Shown here piece by piece: positions 1-12,538 of a stretch of DNA of 64,000 nucleotides. The stretch comes from Callorhinus ursinus (lineage: Eukaryota > Chordata > Mammalia > Carnivora > Otariidae), in assembly GCF_003265705.1 (NCBI RefSeq), contig NW_020312817.1, forward strand, positions 53,448,794 to 53,512,793, in the 5' to 3' direction. The notes under the pieces were generated by a model. It searched no databases and had not been told where the DNA came from. It saw nothing but the letters and a program-made list of their open reading frames with translations. The translations under genes and the position numbers were made by a program. Position 1 is the first letter of the stretch. Each line of letters starts with the position of its first letter.

Positions 1-1078
1 TGCCCACGTAACTGTCCTGTCTGGCGCTCGTCTCACAACGCCCTCAGTTGTGCGAGGCTGAGCACTCAGGGCTTTTCTTTATAGGGGTCGACTACCTTTT
101 CCCCAGGGGACCTTTTCTCAAAATGTGTCCCTTCTATCCCAAACTAGAGTTTAATCTTCTGAAAGCCTGGGACCGTGTCGTGTTTTCTGTTGTTTAGGTT
201 TTTTTTTCGGGGTGGGGGGGTGTCCATTATGGTGCTAGGCAGACACATTGTATAACAAACACTGAGTACGTTTTATGCATTGTGCACAGCACTGGGTGAC
301 AGAGGCCACGGTGAGTCAGGCATTGCCCCTGATCGTGTGCAGTTTATGGGGTTCAGGGGAAGAAGGCATCAAACCAGGAATTACCCACCTAAGTATTTAA
401 TTATACTCCTGATATGTCCCAAAGGAAAAGTAGAGGGTGCTGTGTGTAACAAGGGATTTAACGTAAGTCAGAAGAAGGGGGTGGGACCAGGGGCAATCAC
501 GGAAGCCTCATCCAAGTAACAGCCTGAAACCCGAAGGATGCTTAGTAGGAGCTGGTCAGGCCAAGAGTGCATGGGGCAAAGGCAGTAGCATGCCCAGAAA
601 TCTTTAGGGAGGGTGGAGCCTAAGTAACACTGAGGAAGAAAGAAGGCAATTGGGGCTGGACCAGAGTGTGTATGAGTGAGATCACATCCCATCATGTGGG
701 GCCTTGCAGGCCGTAGCCAGCGTTTGGAGTTCTGTTCACAGTGGGGCAGCAAGCCACTGAGGAGCTCCACACAGCTGATGATACTCACTTTGCGTTTTTA
801 GAAGATCATCACCCTGCCTGTAGTAGAGAGAACAGAAAATGGCTCAGCCTGACTCAGGGAAGCTGCTCAGTGGATTTAAGTGAACAAAGAACGTGCCCTA
901 CTGATGTCTCTTACCCTTTCTCTCTCCTTTGTCCAATAGCTAACCCCATGGGAACGGGACAGCGAAGGTGGGGCTGGGGAGCTCGGGGAGGTCTCTCTCT
1001 TGCTTGGCCTTCACTATTGACAGACACGGCCCCGCGTGCTCTGGTTCTGGGTGCAGTACTTCTCCACACACCTCTGGG

Positions 1079-1079
1079 G

Positions 1080-1124
<45 letters not shown>
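1079..1124. repeat. (TG)n microsatellite
   Basis: About 22 GT units, interrupted once by GC near the start. Short frames reading VCVCVC across it are artefacts. Confidence 0.95.
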
Positions 1125-1125
<1 letters not shown>

Positions 1126-1944
1126 CTAACCTTTTGTTCCAGGCAGCCAGGTGCCTTCCCTGGAAATGTCTCTCTCCTTTCTTTTAAGAGACTCCTGTCA
1201 AACCCCTACAGAGAACCCCCTGAGCTGGGGATGCTCTCCAGTTATCCCCGTCCTGGAGAGGAAGAGGCAGTTGCCATCTGCCCCACCTTCAGCCTGGGCT
1301 GTGGACTTACTGGGTTGGGTTGATGTTTCAGCACAGCTGCCAGAGTTTGCCAGTCTCTGACTTTGTGCCCATGGTTCCTGATGGGGGGCCGGGGGTGGGG
1401 AGAAAGTTGAATATCTCTAGTCTTCCCCCATCTGGGTGTTCTTTCTGCCTGGAAGGGACTGCTTTAGACATGTTCCCCAGAAGGAGCTGGTACATGGTGA
1501 TTTTTAATTTGAGGCAAATAAAGAGAGACTGACGTTAAAAAATAAAAAACCCAACAAACTCCAAGTCCCCACTGAAATCAGTGTTGACAAATGATGCAGC
1601 CTGACCTTTTCTCCTGTAAAATCTTTGTTGTGTTCCTTGCCATCTGTGACAGAGTTTTGAAAATTTTTGTTCCTTCTGAAACTTTTGGCAAAGTCGTCCT
1701 TGATGTGAATATACAGTAGATGGGTGTTTGTCGGCCTCTTGGTGTCACTGTCTATGGGAGCTCACAGACACTGCAGACCGCATACCCAAGCTCCTACCTG
1801 GTCAGCTGGAGAGGCCCCCTGGCCTGTCACTGTGTCTTTTCCCTTACTTTCCCTGACAGTAGAGGTGGGCATGGTTTACTGCTAAAGAGAGGGGATGGTG
1901 GCAGGAGAAGGTGGAACAAGGTGAGGGCCAGGAACTGGCACACC

Positions 1945-2070
1945 TGTATTCTAGCCCTGGTCCTGCCGCTAAGTGGCAGGACTAGGCCATCTAGGTTTTT
2001 CTCGGTACCTCGGTTTCCCAGCCAGCCAAATGGAGATTGCTTGCTTCACAAGGTGCTCAGAGATCAAAGC
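1945..2070 (+). repeat. MIR-like SINE relic
   Basis: The pattern 'tctagccctggtcctgccgc...cggtttccc...aaatggagat' follows the conserved MIR core order (variable-site sentence, then cctcggtttcc, then aaatggaga). It is diverged, and the boundaries are approximate. Confidence 0.45.
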
Positions 2071-2143
2071 AGTGTTCTCAAGTTCAATCCCAACTGGAAA
2101 TAGGTTTCCTTAACTGCACAGGTTTTAAGAGATTGGGGGGGGG

Positions 2144-2344
2144 GGGCACCAGGGTGTCTCAGTCGTTGAGCGTCTGCCTTTGGCTCAGGTCATGATCTCA
2201 GGGTCCTGGGATCGATCCCTGCATCGGGCTCCCTGCTCTGTGGGAAGCCTGCTTCTCCCTCTCCCACTCCCCCTGCTTGTGTTCCCTCTCTCGCTGTGTC
2301 TCTGTCAAATAAATAAATAAAATCTTAAAACAAAAACAAAAAAA
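2144..2344 (+). mobile_element. CAN-SINE, sense
   Basis: Head ggggcaccagggtgtctcag, Pol III box-like body (catgatctcagggtcctgg), pyrimidine-rich tail, (AAATA)n and an A-rich end. The head carries a G run before it, so the 5' edge is uncertain by a few bases. No clear target-site duplication. Confidence 0.9.
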
Positions 2345-2399
2345 GTTGGTTTTTTTTTTTTTTAAGTTTGTTGCCTGGATTTAAAAATCAGGAGATTTC

Positions 2400-2542
2400 G
2401 GGGCACCTGGGTGGCTCAGTCAGTTAAGTGTCCGACTCTTGGTCTCAGCCCAGGTCTTGATCTCAGGGTTGTGAGTGCAAGCCCTGCGTTGGGCTCCATG
2501 CTGGGCACGGAGCCAAATTAAATAAATAAATAAATAAATAAC
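2400..2542 (+). mobile_element. CAN-SINE, older short subfamily, sense
   Basis: Older form with 'gatctcagggttgtgagt' and no long CT tract, ending in (AAATA)n. Flanked by a 17-bp direct repeat with one mismatch, aaaaatcaggagatttc at 2383-2399 and aaaaatcagcagatttc at 2543-2559. This fixes both ends. Confidence 0.93.
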
Positions 2543-4591
2543 AAAAATCAGCAGATTTCACAGAAAACTCCAGCTTCTCTTGGAAGTCAAAAAACTTGGC
2601 AACCTTCAGCCCACATTCCTCCATGGCAGTGATGGGCTGGGATTTGAGGAGTGGCTGCCTATGAGGCTGGGGCACGCACTTTCTGGTTGGTGCAGTCCCC
2701 AACCCATGGTCTTTCTGACAGCGAGTCTGTGTCACTGGCCTCTGTCTATAACATTTTGTGATACCTGGACTGTTTCTCTCCTTTGCCCGATCTGTCTGGT
2801 CCCTATTGGTGTATGGATTTTATGCCCTTGGTTTCAAGAAGATATTCCAGATTTAGAGCTTTATGCTAAGCTAGGTATCATACAAAAACAAAGGATTGGG
2901 GGGGTTAAGGATGGAACCCTATATCCATCACATACCTTTTATGTGCTTGCTGCTCTGCTTATCACATAATCCTCCCCCAAACTGAGAGGGAGATACCAGC
3001 CGCCCTTGACAGATGAGAGGACAGGGCTTCTCAGAGAGAGTGGCCTGCTCCAGCCAGGGTTGGAGCCTAACCTGTCGCACCGCAAAGGAAGACCGCAGGG
3101 TCTTAGTGCACAGTGGATACAGTGGCACAGCCCTTGCCCCAGAAACTGCCTGCACGTATTTATATCCACAGCAGGTGTGTACGTAAGGGCCCTTTGGATG
3201 ACTTGCAATGGTATAATCCTTTTCTCTTTATAAAATACTTGTACATAAAACTATAGAATATTTTTGAGTACTATTTTCCTTCTCCTTTAAAGCAGAGTCA
3301 CCCCCCCCTTTTTCCCAGTGTCTTTTTCAGAATTAATATTAAACAGGTAGAAAGAAGCTGTGTGCAGAGTACTACCTTTACGTGGAATCCTTTTTTTCCT
3401 CCTGGGGTCACTGAAATACCTCTTGGTCCTAGGGCTCTGAGGAACTGTTTGAAAACCACTAGTTTCATCATAATTTCTGCAGTTGAGAAAATGGAGGCCA
3501 AAGAGATCCAGCAACTTGTCCAGTGTTGCCCTCACTGTTCTGTGTCCTGGCTAAGTTCCACTTTAACTGGGTTCTCTGTACGATTCTTCAGAAAAGCTTC
3601 CGAGGGTGGTTCTATGCTCATTTTCTCTTCCTTGTGTCATTTGAAGAGAAATGGCAATAAGTAAACAGCATTCATCGGGTTAAATCTTATTTTAAAAGGG
3701 AAACAAAGAGTTTGTAGGGTAGAAAGTGAAAGACAAGAGCAGAATATGGGTCCGGATGAGGTTTTTCTCATTTTGGTATTCTGTGGTTCCTTTCACCTCA
3801 GACAAGTGGAAGCCGTTTCTATAACTGTAGGTGGGACTTAGGTTAGGAAATGAAGTTTCCCTTACCTGTACGAAATACACAGGTCTCAGATTTTTGTGGC
3901 TAGAATCTATGCCCAATATTAAAATATCCAACCAAACCTCTTTGGCAGCAGATCAAGAAACCCTGTCTCAGCACCATGCTGGGCTTCTGTTGTCTCTTCG
4001 TCCTAGGTCTAATCATTCTCATTTGTCTGCTCAGCTGTTTCCCATCTCTGTGCACACCATTCCGGAGATAGTCACTTTGGTGTTTTTCTTCTCTTCCCCA
4101 TCACCTTACCACCCCCAACCCTCACTTTTCTTTGCTCAGTGGAAGTTGCTGGTCAGGTCTTGATTCATTCAGAGCAGTCCCTGGGGCCTGGTACTATCTA
4201 GCGTGATTCAATCTTCAAAACAAAGCCGGGAGAGGTACTACATTTAGTTTTTCAGAAGCCCCCTTGCTGATGTTGAGTATCATGATGAGGCTCCTGAGGA
4301 GGTTTTGCTTAAAAAGCTTCAGCCATGAAAATGATATTGAGGGCCAGGATCGCTTATTGGTGTCAGAGTTGAAAATTTTTAGAGATTATATAATTCTCCC
4401 TCTGTATATAAATTCTCACTTGTCTGCTGCTCACAGAAGAGAACTCGGCACTTCTGTCCTCTTTGCTTGAGAGGTAGAAGTCCACATGACCTCAGTAACT
4501 CATCCGTGACTCTGTGATCCTATGCTTATTAAAGCCTTTCATCAGGAAGGTGCTGGAGAGCAGCTAATCCTAGGAGTTTAAATGCTGAAGG

Positions 4592-5320
4592 ATCTATAGG
4601 GAAATGTAAATTAAAATCATAATGAAATATTGCTACACACTCACTAGAATGGCTAAAAGAAAAAATTAACAATACCAAGTGTTGATGAGGGTGTAGAACA
4701 GCCAGAATGCTCATGTGTGGCTGTTGGGAGTGCAAAATAGTACAACTATTGTGGAGAAGTACTTAGTAGTTTCTTATAAAGCTGAATATACACTTACCAT
4801 ATGTCCCAGCAATTCCATTCCTAGTTATTTACCCAAGAGAAATAAATACTTATGTCTACAAAAAAATGGACTTCTATATGAACATTTTATTTATAACAGC
4901 TCCAAGTAGAAACAATGCAAATGTTCTTTAAAAGGTGAATGGATAAGCTAATTGTGGAGAATATCTATATCATGCAATACTAGTCTGCAGTTTAAAAAAC
5001 CCCAAGTTACAGATACATGTAACAATGAAAATGAATCTCAGAAATATTATACAGAAGAACCCAAACATAATAGTACATACTGTATGATTCCATTTATTCT
5101 GGAGCAAGCAAAACTAATCCACAGGACCGAATGCAGATCAGAAGTTACAGGAGATAGTATGGGAGGGGGTGGTTGCCTGCGAAGACGCACATGGAGCTGT
5201 TCACAGTGATGGACTGATGGAGGTGATGGCTGAAAGAGAGTGTAAGGGTACGAAAACTCATCAAACTCTACACTTAAAAGGGTGCATTGTATTGTATATA
5301 AAGTTGGTTTAAAACATTTA
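4592..5320 (+). mobile_element. L1 3' end, old (L1M-type), sense
   Basis: The text follows the L1 ORF2 end and 3' UTR order: 'catatgtcccagcaattcc', 'gaaataaatacttatg', 'gaatggataagct', 'atgattccatttattctgg', 'ggaggtgatggctg', 'cacttaaaagggtgcatt'. All frames are broken; this is a relic. Confidence 0.85.
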
Positions 5321-5334
5321 AAAAGATGAGTGAT

Positions 5335-5520
5335 CTAGTTTGCTCTCTACCACTAACTAGCTTTGTATATTTTTGTAACAGGAGCTTAATCTCTCTCTGT
5401 TTCTTTCCTATCAGGAAAATGAGGACAGTGGGTAGTTCATCTACCTCATTCAGTTATTGTGAAAATATAAATGAAATAATTGATTTTGAAATGCCTTTGA
5501 AAAAGTATAAAGTCAAATAC
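5335..5520 (+). repeat. MIR-like SINE relic
   Basis: Reads in MIR order: 'ctaccactaactagct', 'cttaatctctctctgtttctt', 'caggaaaatgagga', 'ctacctcattcagttattgtgaa'. Diverged; edges approximate. Confidence 0.5.
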
Positions 5521-6127
5521 AAATGCTGGGTAGGGGCAAATTCCGTAAATTCCTCTTTAGGGAAGGGAGGCAAGAACTGTGATAACCAGTGTAGGAGCCT
5601 ATATATATATATTTTCACTTTGTGTAACGCTGGCTGTGGGGCTTCCTCCCCTGGCCATCAGTAAGATGAGGGGTTAGACTAGATTAGATGGAGGACACCA
5701 TAGGCTCAGAGACTCAGCCTTTCAGATGCATTTCCTTTAGCTTTGTAGTGTCAGCCTGTCCAGCGTTAATTTAAAATGTGATTGTTGCCAGTGTTTACAT
5801 CTGGATATTTCACATACAGTTTTGGGTTTCCAGCTTATCTTTAGGAACTAGCAGATCTGGGTCCATATTCTTGTGGCACTGATTACCAGGAGTTGTGTAG
5901 TGGCTGTTCCTTCACATGAGCCGTTGCTTTAGTTTCCCATGGTCTCCCCACCACCACTTTCTGTAGCCTTTTCTATGCTCTGTAGTGATGGTAAGAGGAA
6001 AGTTAATTAATTTTTGAGTGCCTGATGTATGTTAGGCACTATTCTAGGGCATGAGGATACAGAGGGGAACCAAAGAGACAAAAATCTCTAATCTCATAGT
6101 GAGTGATAAGTACCCATCCACATCATT

Positions 6128-6320
6128 AAAAATGAGGGGGAGCTACCCTATGACCCAGCAGTTGCATTACTAGGTATTTATCCAAAGGATACAAACATAG
6201 TGTGATGCGAAGGAGAACATGCACTCTAATGTTTATAGCAGCAATGTCCACAATAGCCAAACTATGGAAAGAGCCCAAATGTCCGTTGACAGATGAATGG
6301 ATAAAAAAGAAGTGGTGTGT

Positions 6321-6372
<52 letters not shown>

Positions 6373-6782
6373 GACTATTAGCCATCAAAAAGAATGAAAT
6401 CTTGCCATTTGCAATGATGTGGATGGAACTAGAGGGTATTATGCTAAGCAAAAGAAATCAGAGAAAGAGAAATACCATATTTTACTCATGTGTGTAATTT
6501 AAGAAATAGATGAACATAGGGGAAGGGAAGGACAAATAAAATAAGATGAAAACAGGGAGGCAAACCATAAGAAACTCTTAACTATAGGGAACAAACGGAG
6601 GATTGCTGGAGGGGAGATGGGTGGGGGATGGGGTAAGAGGGTGAAGGGCATTAAGGAGGGCACTTGTGCTGAGTACTGGGTATTATATGTAAGTGATGAA
6701 TCATTAAATTCCACCTGAAACTAATAATATATGTTAAATTGAATTTTTTAAAAATGTTTTAAAAAGCCAAAATAAAAAAAAA
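6128..6782 (+). mobile_element. L1 3' end, carnivore-type, sense, with internal (CA)n
   Basis: 5'-truncated L1. It begins in the end of ORF2 ('tatgacccagcagttgcatt', 'ggtatttatccaaaggatac'), continues through 'gatgtggatggaactagag' into a 3' UTR with 'attaaggagggcacttgtg' and 'ggtattatatgtaagtgatg', and ends in an A-rich tail. It is much better preserved than the copy at 4.6 kb. A long (CA)n sits where this family carries a variable TA/CA stretch. Confidence 0.9.
6322..6370. repeat. (CA)n microsatellite inside L1
   Basis: About 24 uninterrupted CA units within the L1 3' end. Confidence 0.95.
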
Positions 6783-6813
6783 ATAGAGATATACCCAAGA
6801 GTGCTATATATTT

Positions 6814-7016
6814 GGAACGCCTGGGTGGCTCAGTTGGTTAAGTGTCTGCCTTCAGCTCAGGTCATGATCCCAGGGTCCTGAGATGGAGCCCTGCGTCGGG
6901 CGCCCTGCTCAGCGGGGAGTCTGCTTCTCCCTCCCCCTGCTCAGGTTTGAGCACTCTCTCTCTCTCTCTCTCTCAGCCTCTCAAATAAATAAAATCTTTA
7001 AAAAAATTTTTTAAAA
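6814..7016 (+). mobile_element. CAN-SINE, sense
   Basis: Full-length, with head gaacgcctgggtggctcag, an internal (TC)n tract at about 6955-6975, then AAATAAATAAAATCTTT. Target-site duplication agtgctatatattt at 6800-6813 and 7017-7030. Confidence 0.95.
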
Positions 7017-8276
7017 AGTGCTATATATTTTAGGGAAAGTGGGAGAAAGCATGTTTCTTTGTGGAAATAAAAGAATATTCCAACATATTTAAGGGGCTAA
7101 AATGTGTCTGTGTCAAAATTATCACGGCTATTTCACTTGCTCACCTCACATCATGGAATGAATCCTTTTTCCCTTTGTGATTCAATAAATTCATGAATTT
7201 CCCCCCAAAATGGATTCCAGTGAAATCATAGAGAATATCTTAGTGTTTCAAAAAAGAATGCAAGTAGGCCAAGCGACTGGCACATATTCTAGTGGGCAGA
7301 CTGGCACAGGCTCTGCTGCATGTTAGCTTTTCTTACCTCTGTCCAAACTGTCCCCAGCTCAGCGTTAGGTTTTTCCATTTAATCAAGGTCTTGGGATGCA
7401 CCTTAATCTGAAATAAGCATCTCTTCTGACAGTCTTATAGTTGCCTTCTTGTGTAACAGCCTGAGCTCTGTTTAGCTGTGGCCAAGAATCTTCGTACCCC
7501 GATCTATACGGTGGCCCCGGGCCTGTGCTAGAGCAGTACCTCAAGTGGTGCTGTCTCCCCTCTTCTTCCTAACTGAGTAACTTACATCTCTAGTCGGCCA
7601 ACTGCACATTGATAGTGACCAACACCTTTAAACTGACACATCCTAGCAGCCTTTGGATTTGATCTCACGATCAAGGAACTCTGCCTTAACATGCTTCTCA
7701 CCTACAAATAAGCCCCTTTGTGGGCATAGAAGCTAAATCATGTGGTTCCCTCTGTGTTAGGCATACGGGTTCGTTGCTTTACCTTTAGATCTGTGATAGT
7801 CATAGGCTTTGAGAATCTTGGCTGGCTCTTCTCAACCCTTTGTGCTTGCCTGGATCGTGACGTAGGCACTCGCCACATTTCTTCAGTTTCGGCTGGAAAG
7901 GTCATCTTGCTACACTGGCCAGAGAGACTACACTGCTTCCATCTGGTGGCAGTTCTCTCAGATTGCTGCATCGTCAGCCTGCTTCTGCAAGAACTGCCCT
8001 GTCCTTCAGTGGTTCCATGCATCACAGAACTGTAGAAATGGCCCTTCCGGGCTCATGTTCTACAGCACTGTTGGATGTCTCCTTAGTATCTAAAGGGCCT
8101 GTTATGCAGGCTTTCTCTAAGATGGGTAAAGTGGAAAGAACATCGTTTGGACAGTCAGCAGAGTGACAGGTTCTGCATAATTAGCCATGGGATTCCTAAG
8201 CCTCCCTCTTTAATGCTTCTTAGGAGCATTGCTGATACAAAGTTTGTAGTTCTGTGATTTAAAAAAAAAAAATTCA

Positions 8277-8484
8277 GGGGTGCCTGGGTGGCTCAGTCGG
8301 TTAAGTGGCTGCCTTTGGCTTGGGTCATGATCCCGGGGTGCTGGGATCGAGCCCCGCATTGGGCTCCCTGCTCAGTGGGGAGCCTGCTTCTCCCTCTCCC
8401 TCTGCCTGCTGCTTCCTCTGCTTGTGTTCTCTCTCAAATAAAAATCTTTAAAAATAAATAAATAAATAAATAAATAAAATAAAA
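8277..8484 (+). mobile_element. CAN-SINE, sense, with long (AAAT)n tail
   Basis: Full-length head to AATCTTTAAAA, followed by an expanded (AAAT)n tail. It inserted just after an A10 run; a probable duplication is aaaaattca. Confidence 0.93.
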
Positions 8485-8503
8485 ATAAAAAATTCAAATA
8501 CCT

Positions 8504-8694
8504 GGGGCACCTGGGTGGCTCAGTTAACGGTTAAGCATCTGCCTTCGGCTCAGGTCATGATCTTAGGGTCCTGGGATAGAGCCCCGCATTGAGCTCCCTG
8601 CTTGGCGGGGAGCCTGCTTCTCCCTCTCCCTCTGCCCTGCTTGTGCTCTCTTTCTCTCTCTCTCTCAAATAAATAAATAAAAAAAATCTTTTTT
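8504..8694 (+). mobile_element. CAN-SINE, sense
   Basis: Full-length copy beginning ggggcacctgggtggctcag, landing only about 20 bases after the previous SINE's tail. Imperfect target-site repeat ending aaatacct / tgaatacct. Confidence 0.93.
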
Positions 8695-8856
8695 AAAAAT
8701 GTGAATACCTATAAAATGAATACTCGGACTGTTACAAAATAATTATTTTATAATTTATATTAGCATTTCTCATTCTGATTGAAAATAAGACACATGAATT
8801 TAATAGCTTTTTGGGGAAAAGAAGATTAAGTACTACTGCTTTCAATGTACATATTT

Positions 8857-9048
8857 TTTTTTTTAAAGATTTCATTTATTTGACAGAGAGAGACACAGCG
8901 AGAGAGGGAACACAGCATGGGGAGTGGGAGAGGGAGAGGCAGGCCTCCCGTGGATCAGGGAGCCTGATGCGGGGCTTGATCCCAGGACCCTGGGATCACG
9001 ACCCGAGCCGAAGGCAGACGCCCAACAACTGAGCCACCCGGGCGCCCC
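8857..9048 (-). mobile_element. CAN-SINE, antisense
   Basis: Reverse-complement CAN-SINE: poly(T), aaagatttcatttatttgac, body, gagccacccgggcgcccc. Imperfect duplication tgtacatattt / tgtgcatattt. It lies opposite the sense SINE at 8504. Confidence 0.93.
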
Positions 9049-10309
9049 TGTGCATATTTATTATAAGAAAAATTCTGATATCCTAAAAATTCAAATGTAA
9101 AAAATATGCATCTTAAAATTGAGATTGTGTGTGTGTGTGTCATAACACCTCTACTTGTCAATACATGGTAGGGTTTTAAACAAATTTTTAAAGTAAATTT
9201 CTAGAATTAAAATTGACAATTGAGCAGTGTAAGTGGACTGTAAAGTATTACAAGAAAATAGAAAATGTTACTGAGATACAAAGATTCAAGATGACCGTGG
9301 AAATTAAAGACTTTATGGCAAATCTTAGTGCTCATCTGACTCCTGAAGAAGGACGTTGTGATAGGAAATCTACAAACATGCCATCTCTGGTAAACATTAT
9401 CAGAATGCACACTTGGAACATTTGAGCCCATTAACATTTTTGTAAACACAGAATTATGTGTGTGTTGTATGAAAACATGCAAGAGTGCTTTATGTTTGAA
9501 ACTCTTTTTGATTACCAGCTGCAGAAACCTATACAAGCAGACTTGAAAAAGAATACACACTGTGAGGGTACACCAGGAAATGGCCACAGACATCGACAGA
9601 CAGGTGCTCAAGTGCCACTGGGCCTCAGAGGATGTAGAGAGTTTCAACAGGACTCAAGACTTCTGCTTCAGGATCTAGAGAGTCACTGCTTTTGCCCTCT
9701 ATCAGTTTTGCATGTGGCAGCTAGCCCCAGCGCTATACCAGGACCTCCGCTCAACTTCCCACACTGGTTACTTCACTCTGTGTCCCTCTCCATCCAATTA
9801 GTGATTACCTGTGTGCAGAGAATAGCCTCACTACCTTTTTTTTCCCTTGCTACCCAGGGTCAATGTGCAGGATAGTTCAAGCTAAATTATGATGGTGTAC
9901 AAGCAGGCAGATGGACTAAGTGCCCAGTCTAATTGCTGCTTATCCCAAAGCCTTCAGCTTTGACAGCTTTGCTGCACCTTATCTATTTATAACCCCTGTT
10001 AACAGTGGCACTGAACACCTCCTGCAATGTTTGGGGAATGAGATGGAAGGAAGGAGTTATAAGAATCTGTGGAATGCTAAGGTGTAACCAATCCAGAGCA
10101 TTTAAGAATTTCTGTTAGAGTTATATAAAATTCTTTTTAAAGAATTTTGGTCTTTAAGGGAAAGGTTGATGTGGACATTAAAACATCTGCCCAGTAATTG
10201 AGTTATACTTTGCTGGTGTCTGCTGTGTTGAGGAGCACTTTCATACCTATATTTTGTGTCTTTTCAGTAGCCCATGAGGTAGGAATGGCAGGAGGAATCC
10301 TCAAGGTCA

Positions 10310-10476
10310 TTTTTTTTTTATTCATTTATTTGATAGAGAGAGGAAACACAAGTAGGGGGAGCGGGAGAGGGAGAGGCTGGCTCCCCGCTGAGCAGGGAAC
10401 CTGATGCGGCTCCTTCCCAGAATTTTGGGATCATGACCAGAGCAGATGGTTATCGACTGAGCTACCCAGGCGCCCC
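10310..10476 (-). mobile_element. CAN-SINE, antisense, degenerate
   Basis: Reverse-complement SINE with a small internal loss in the body. Perfect duplication ctcaaggtca at 10300-10309 and 10477-10486. Confidence 0.92.
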
Positions 10477-10599
10477 CTCAAGGTCAATTGTTAGATCCCA
10501 GTTGGGGCGGGGGGCGGTGAGGAGGGTTGAGAAGGAAGAGAAAGCTTCTTGAATTTGACAACTATTATTATAACAATTATTAAAATAATTTCCAAGCCT

Positions 10600-10790
10600 C
10601 TCTGGTTAAGTGCTGGATTTAATTTTTTTTTTAAGTCCTTGGTTGAATCTAATCTCTTGGAGCCTCTGTTTTCTTTAGCTAGTAATCGTCTTTAAGGGAA
10701 AAATAATACCCAGCCTCACAGGATTATAGTAAGCATTAAATAAGAGCTCAAAGTGCCTAGGACAGTGGTTGGAATGTAGTTCTTTTTTCT
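10600..10790 (+). repeat. MIR-like SINE relic
   Basis: Order 'tctctggttaagtgctgga', 'gcctctgttttctttagc', 'aataatacccagcctcacag', 'gtgcctaggacagtggttgg' follows MIR. Diverged. Confidence 0.5.
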
Positions 10791-11045
10791 TCATCTGTTT
10801 GTTCATCTGTTTATTTGTAGGTTCTTTACAAGATAGTTACTATTCTTCTTTCTTCCTGACATAGGTGTTCAGGAACAATTTTCTGACTCTTGCCACCCAA
10901 TCCCATAGTAATGTCTGAGTCCCTTGACTCCAAGAGTGCCTTCTGGGCCAGGCCAACCCTTAGGTCTAGCTGATGATGGCATCAGTAGCATTAATAGTGA
11001 CAGCACAGAGCTGCAGCCACTGTGGTTATCCAACTAACTTTTTGA

Positions 11046-11255
<210 letters not shown>

Positions 11256-11689
11256 TAAGAAAGGCTTTGGGGGGTTTGGGGAGGCTTGTTCCTTCCCTGA
11301 GATGGCAAAGGAGCCTCATCACAAGATGAGAATGAAGAGGGATGGGTTAGAGCATGCTTCTCCGGTCTTGGTCACCCTTAGCTGGAGGGTTGAGGAGAAA
11401 GGAGCATATTGACAGAACTGACCAACTTTTAAGGTCAGAGAAATGTTTTGCATCGGGAAAAGTTTATTTCATAACTTCATTCCCAGAACTAACTATGGAG
11501 TTTAATCCAGAAACCCTGGCTCTCTGATGAGCCTCCTCTTCTAGCCTTGTCTACTACCAGTCCTGGTTTTCATCCCTCTTGAACTTCTCAGCATTCCGCG
11601 AATACACCTTTATATGTTATACATGTAGTTCTTTCCTCCAGAAATGGTTCCCCCCCCTTTTTTTTGGACTAGAAATCTGTTACTCATAC

Positions 11690-11945
11690 ATACTCTATGA
11701 TTCCATTTATAAAAGTCCAAGAACAGGCAAAAGTGATCTATGGTAACAGATCAGAAAGTGGTCATCTGAGTGTTGACTAGATTGACTAGAAGGAGGCATG
11801 TGGGAACTTTCCAGGCCATAGAAACGTTCTATATCTTGTTCTGGGTAGTTTTTACACAGGACTATACAAGTGTTAGAACTCAACTGAACACCTTAAGATC
11901 TGTGCATTTTATCATATGTTAATTATACCTCACATCTTAAAAACT
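11690..11945 (+). mobile_element. L1 3' end fragment, old, sense
   Basis: 'actctatgattccatttat', 'acaggcaaaagtgatctatg', 'gttttatcatatgttaatt'-like wording and 'ttatacctcacatcttaaa' follow the old L1 3' UTR order. Short and diverged. Confidence 0.75.
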
Positions 11946-12180
11946 TTGTTTTCACAATTCAGATTCATACTGTGTTTAAAGAAAGAGTCCCTATCTGTTA
12001 GAAATATGTGCTGAAATATTTGTGGATGAAATAACATGATGTCTTAAAGTTAATGAGTGGATTTAGAAGAGAAACAAAATTGGCAAAGGGTTATGATCAA
12101 AGCAGAGTGGTGGGTGTATGGGAGTTAGTTAGTCTCTTACTTTCACTTCTGTTTGATATTTTACATTAAAAAACTTAGTA

Positions 12181-12381
12181 TTTTTTTTTTTTTAAGAGAG
12201 AGAGCGATCAAGTGTGAGTGGGGGGTAGGCAGAGAGGAAGAGTGAGAGGGAGAAAATCTTAAACAGGCTCCACACCCAGTGTGGAGCCCAATGCAGGGCT
12301 CGATGTCATGACCCTGAGATCATGATCTGAGCCGAAATCAAGAGTCAGAGGCTTAACGGACTGAGCCACCCAGGCACCTCC
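12181..12381 (-). mobile_element. CAN-SINE, older subfamily, antisense
   Basis: Poly(T) and gagagagcg body, then 'ctccacacccagtgtggagc', 'gagccgaaatcaagagtcag' and 'gactgagccacccaggcacc'. The 'aatcaagagt' wording marks the older form, as in 2400-2542. Confidence 0.88.
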
Positions 12382-12538
12382 TTAAATAGTCTTATTCCTT
12401 TGTGTTTCTACAATACTTTTGTTTACGCCAATTATATTGCTTATCTTGTTATCTTATAAGTAATTTTGCCATCAGAAGGTAAATTTTTTAAAATTGGGAA
12501 CTTTATATTCCAGCAGACTGCTTAACATGAAGTAAATA

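Noticed and set aside
7738..8035. Overlapping ~95-codon frames on both strands, checked as a ribosomal protein pseudogene
   Set aside because: I compared the - strand frames by eye with several small ribosomal proteins and found no convincing run of matches.
8277..9048. tRNA-like A/B boxes
   Set aside because: These are the Pol III promoter relics of tRNA-Lys-derived SINEs, not tRNA genes. No cloverleaf with an anticodon is kept.
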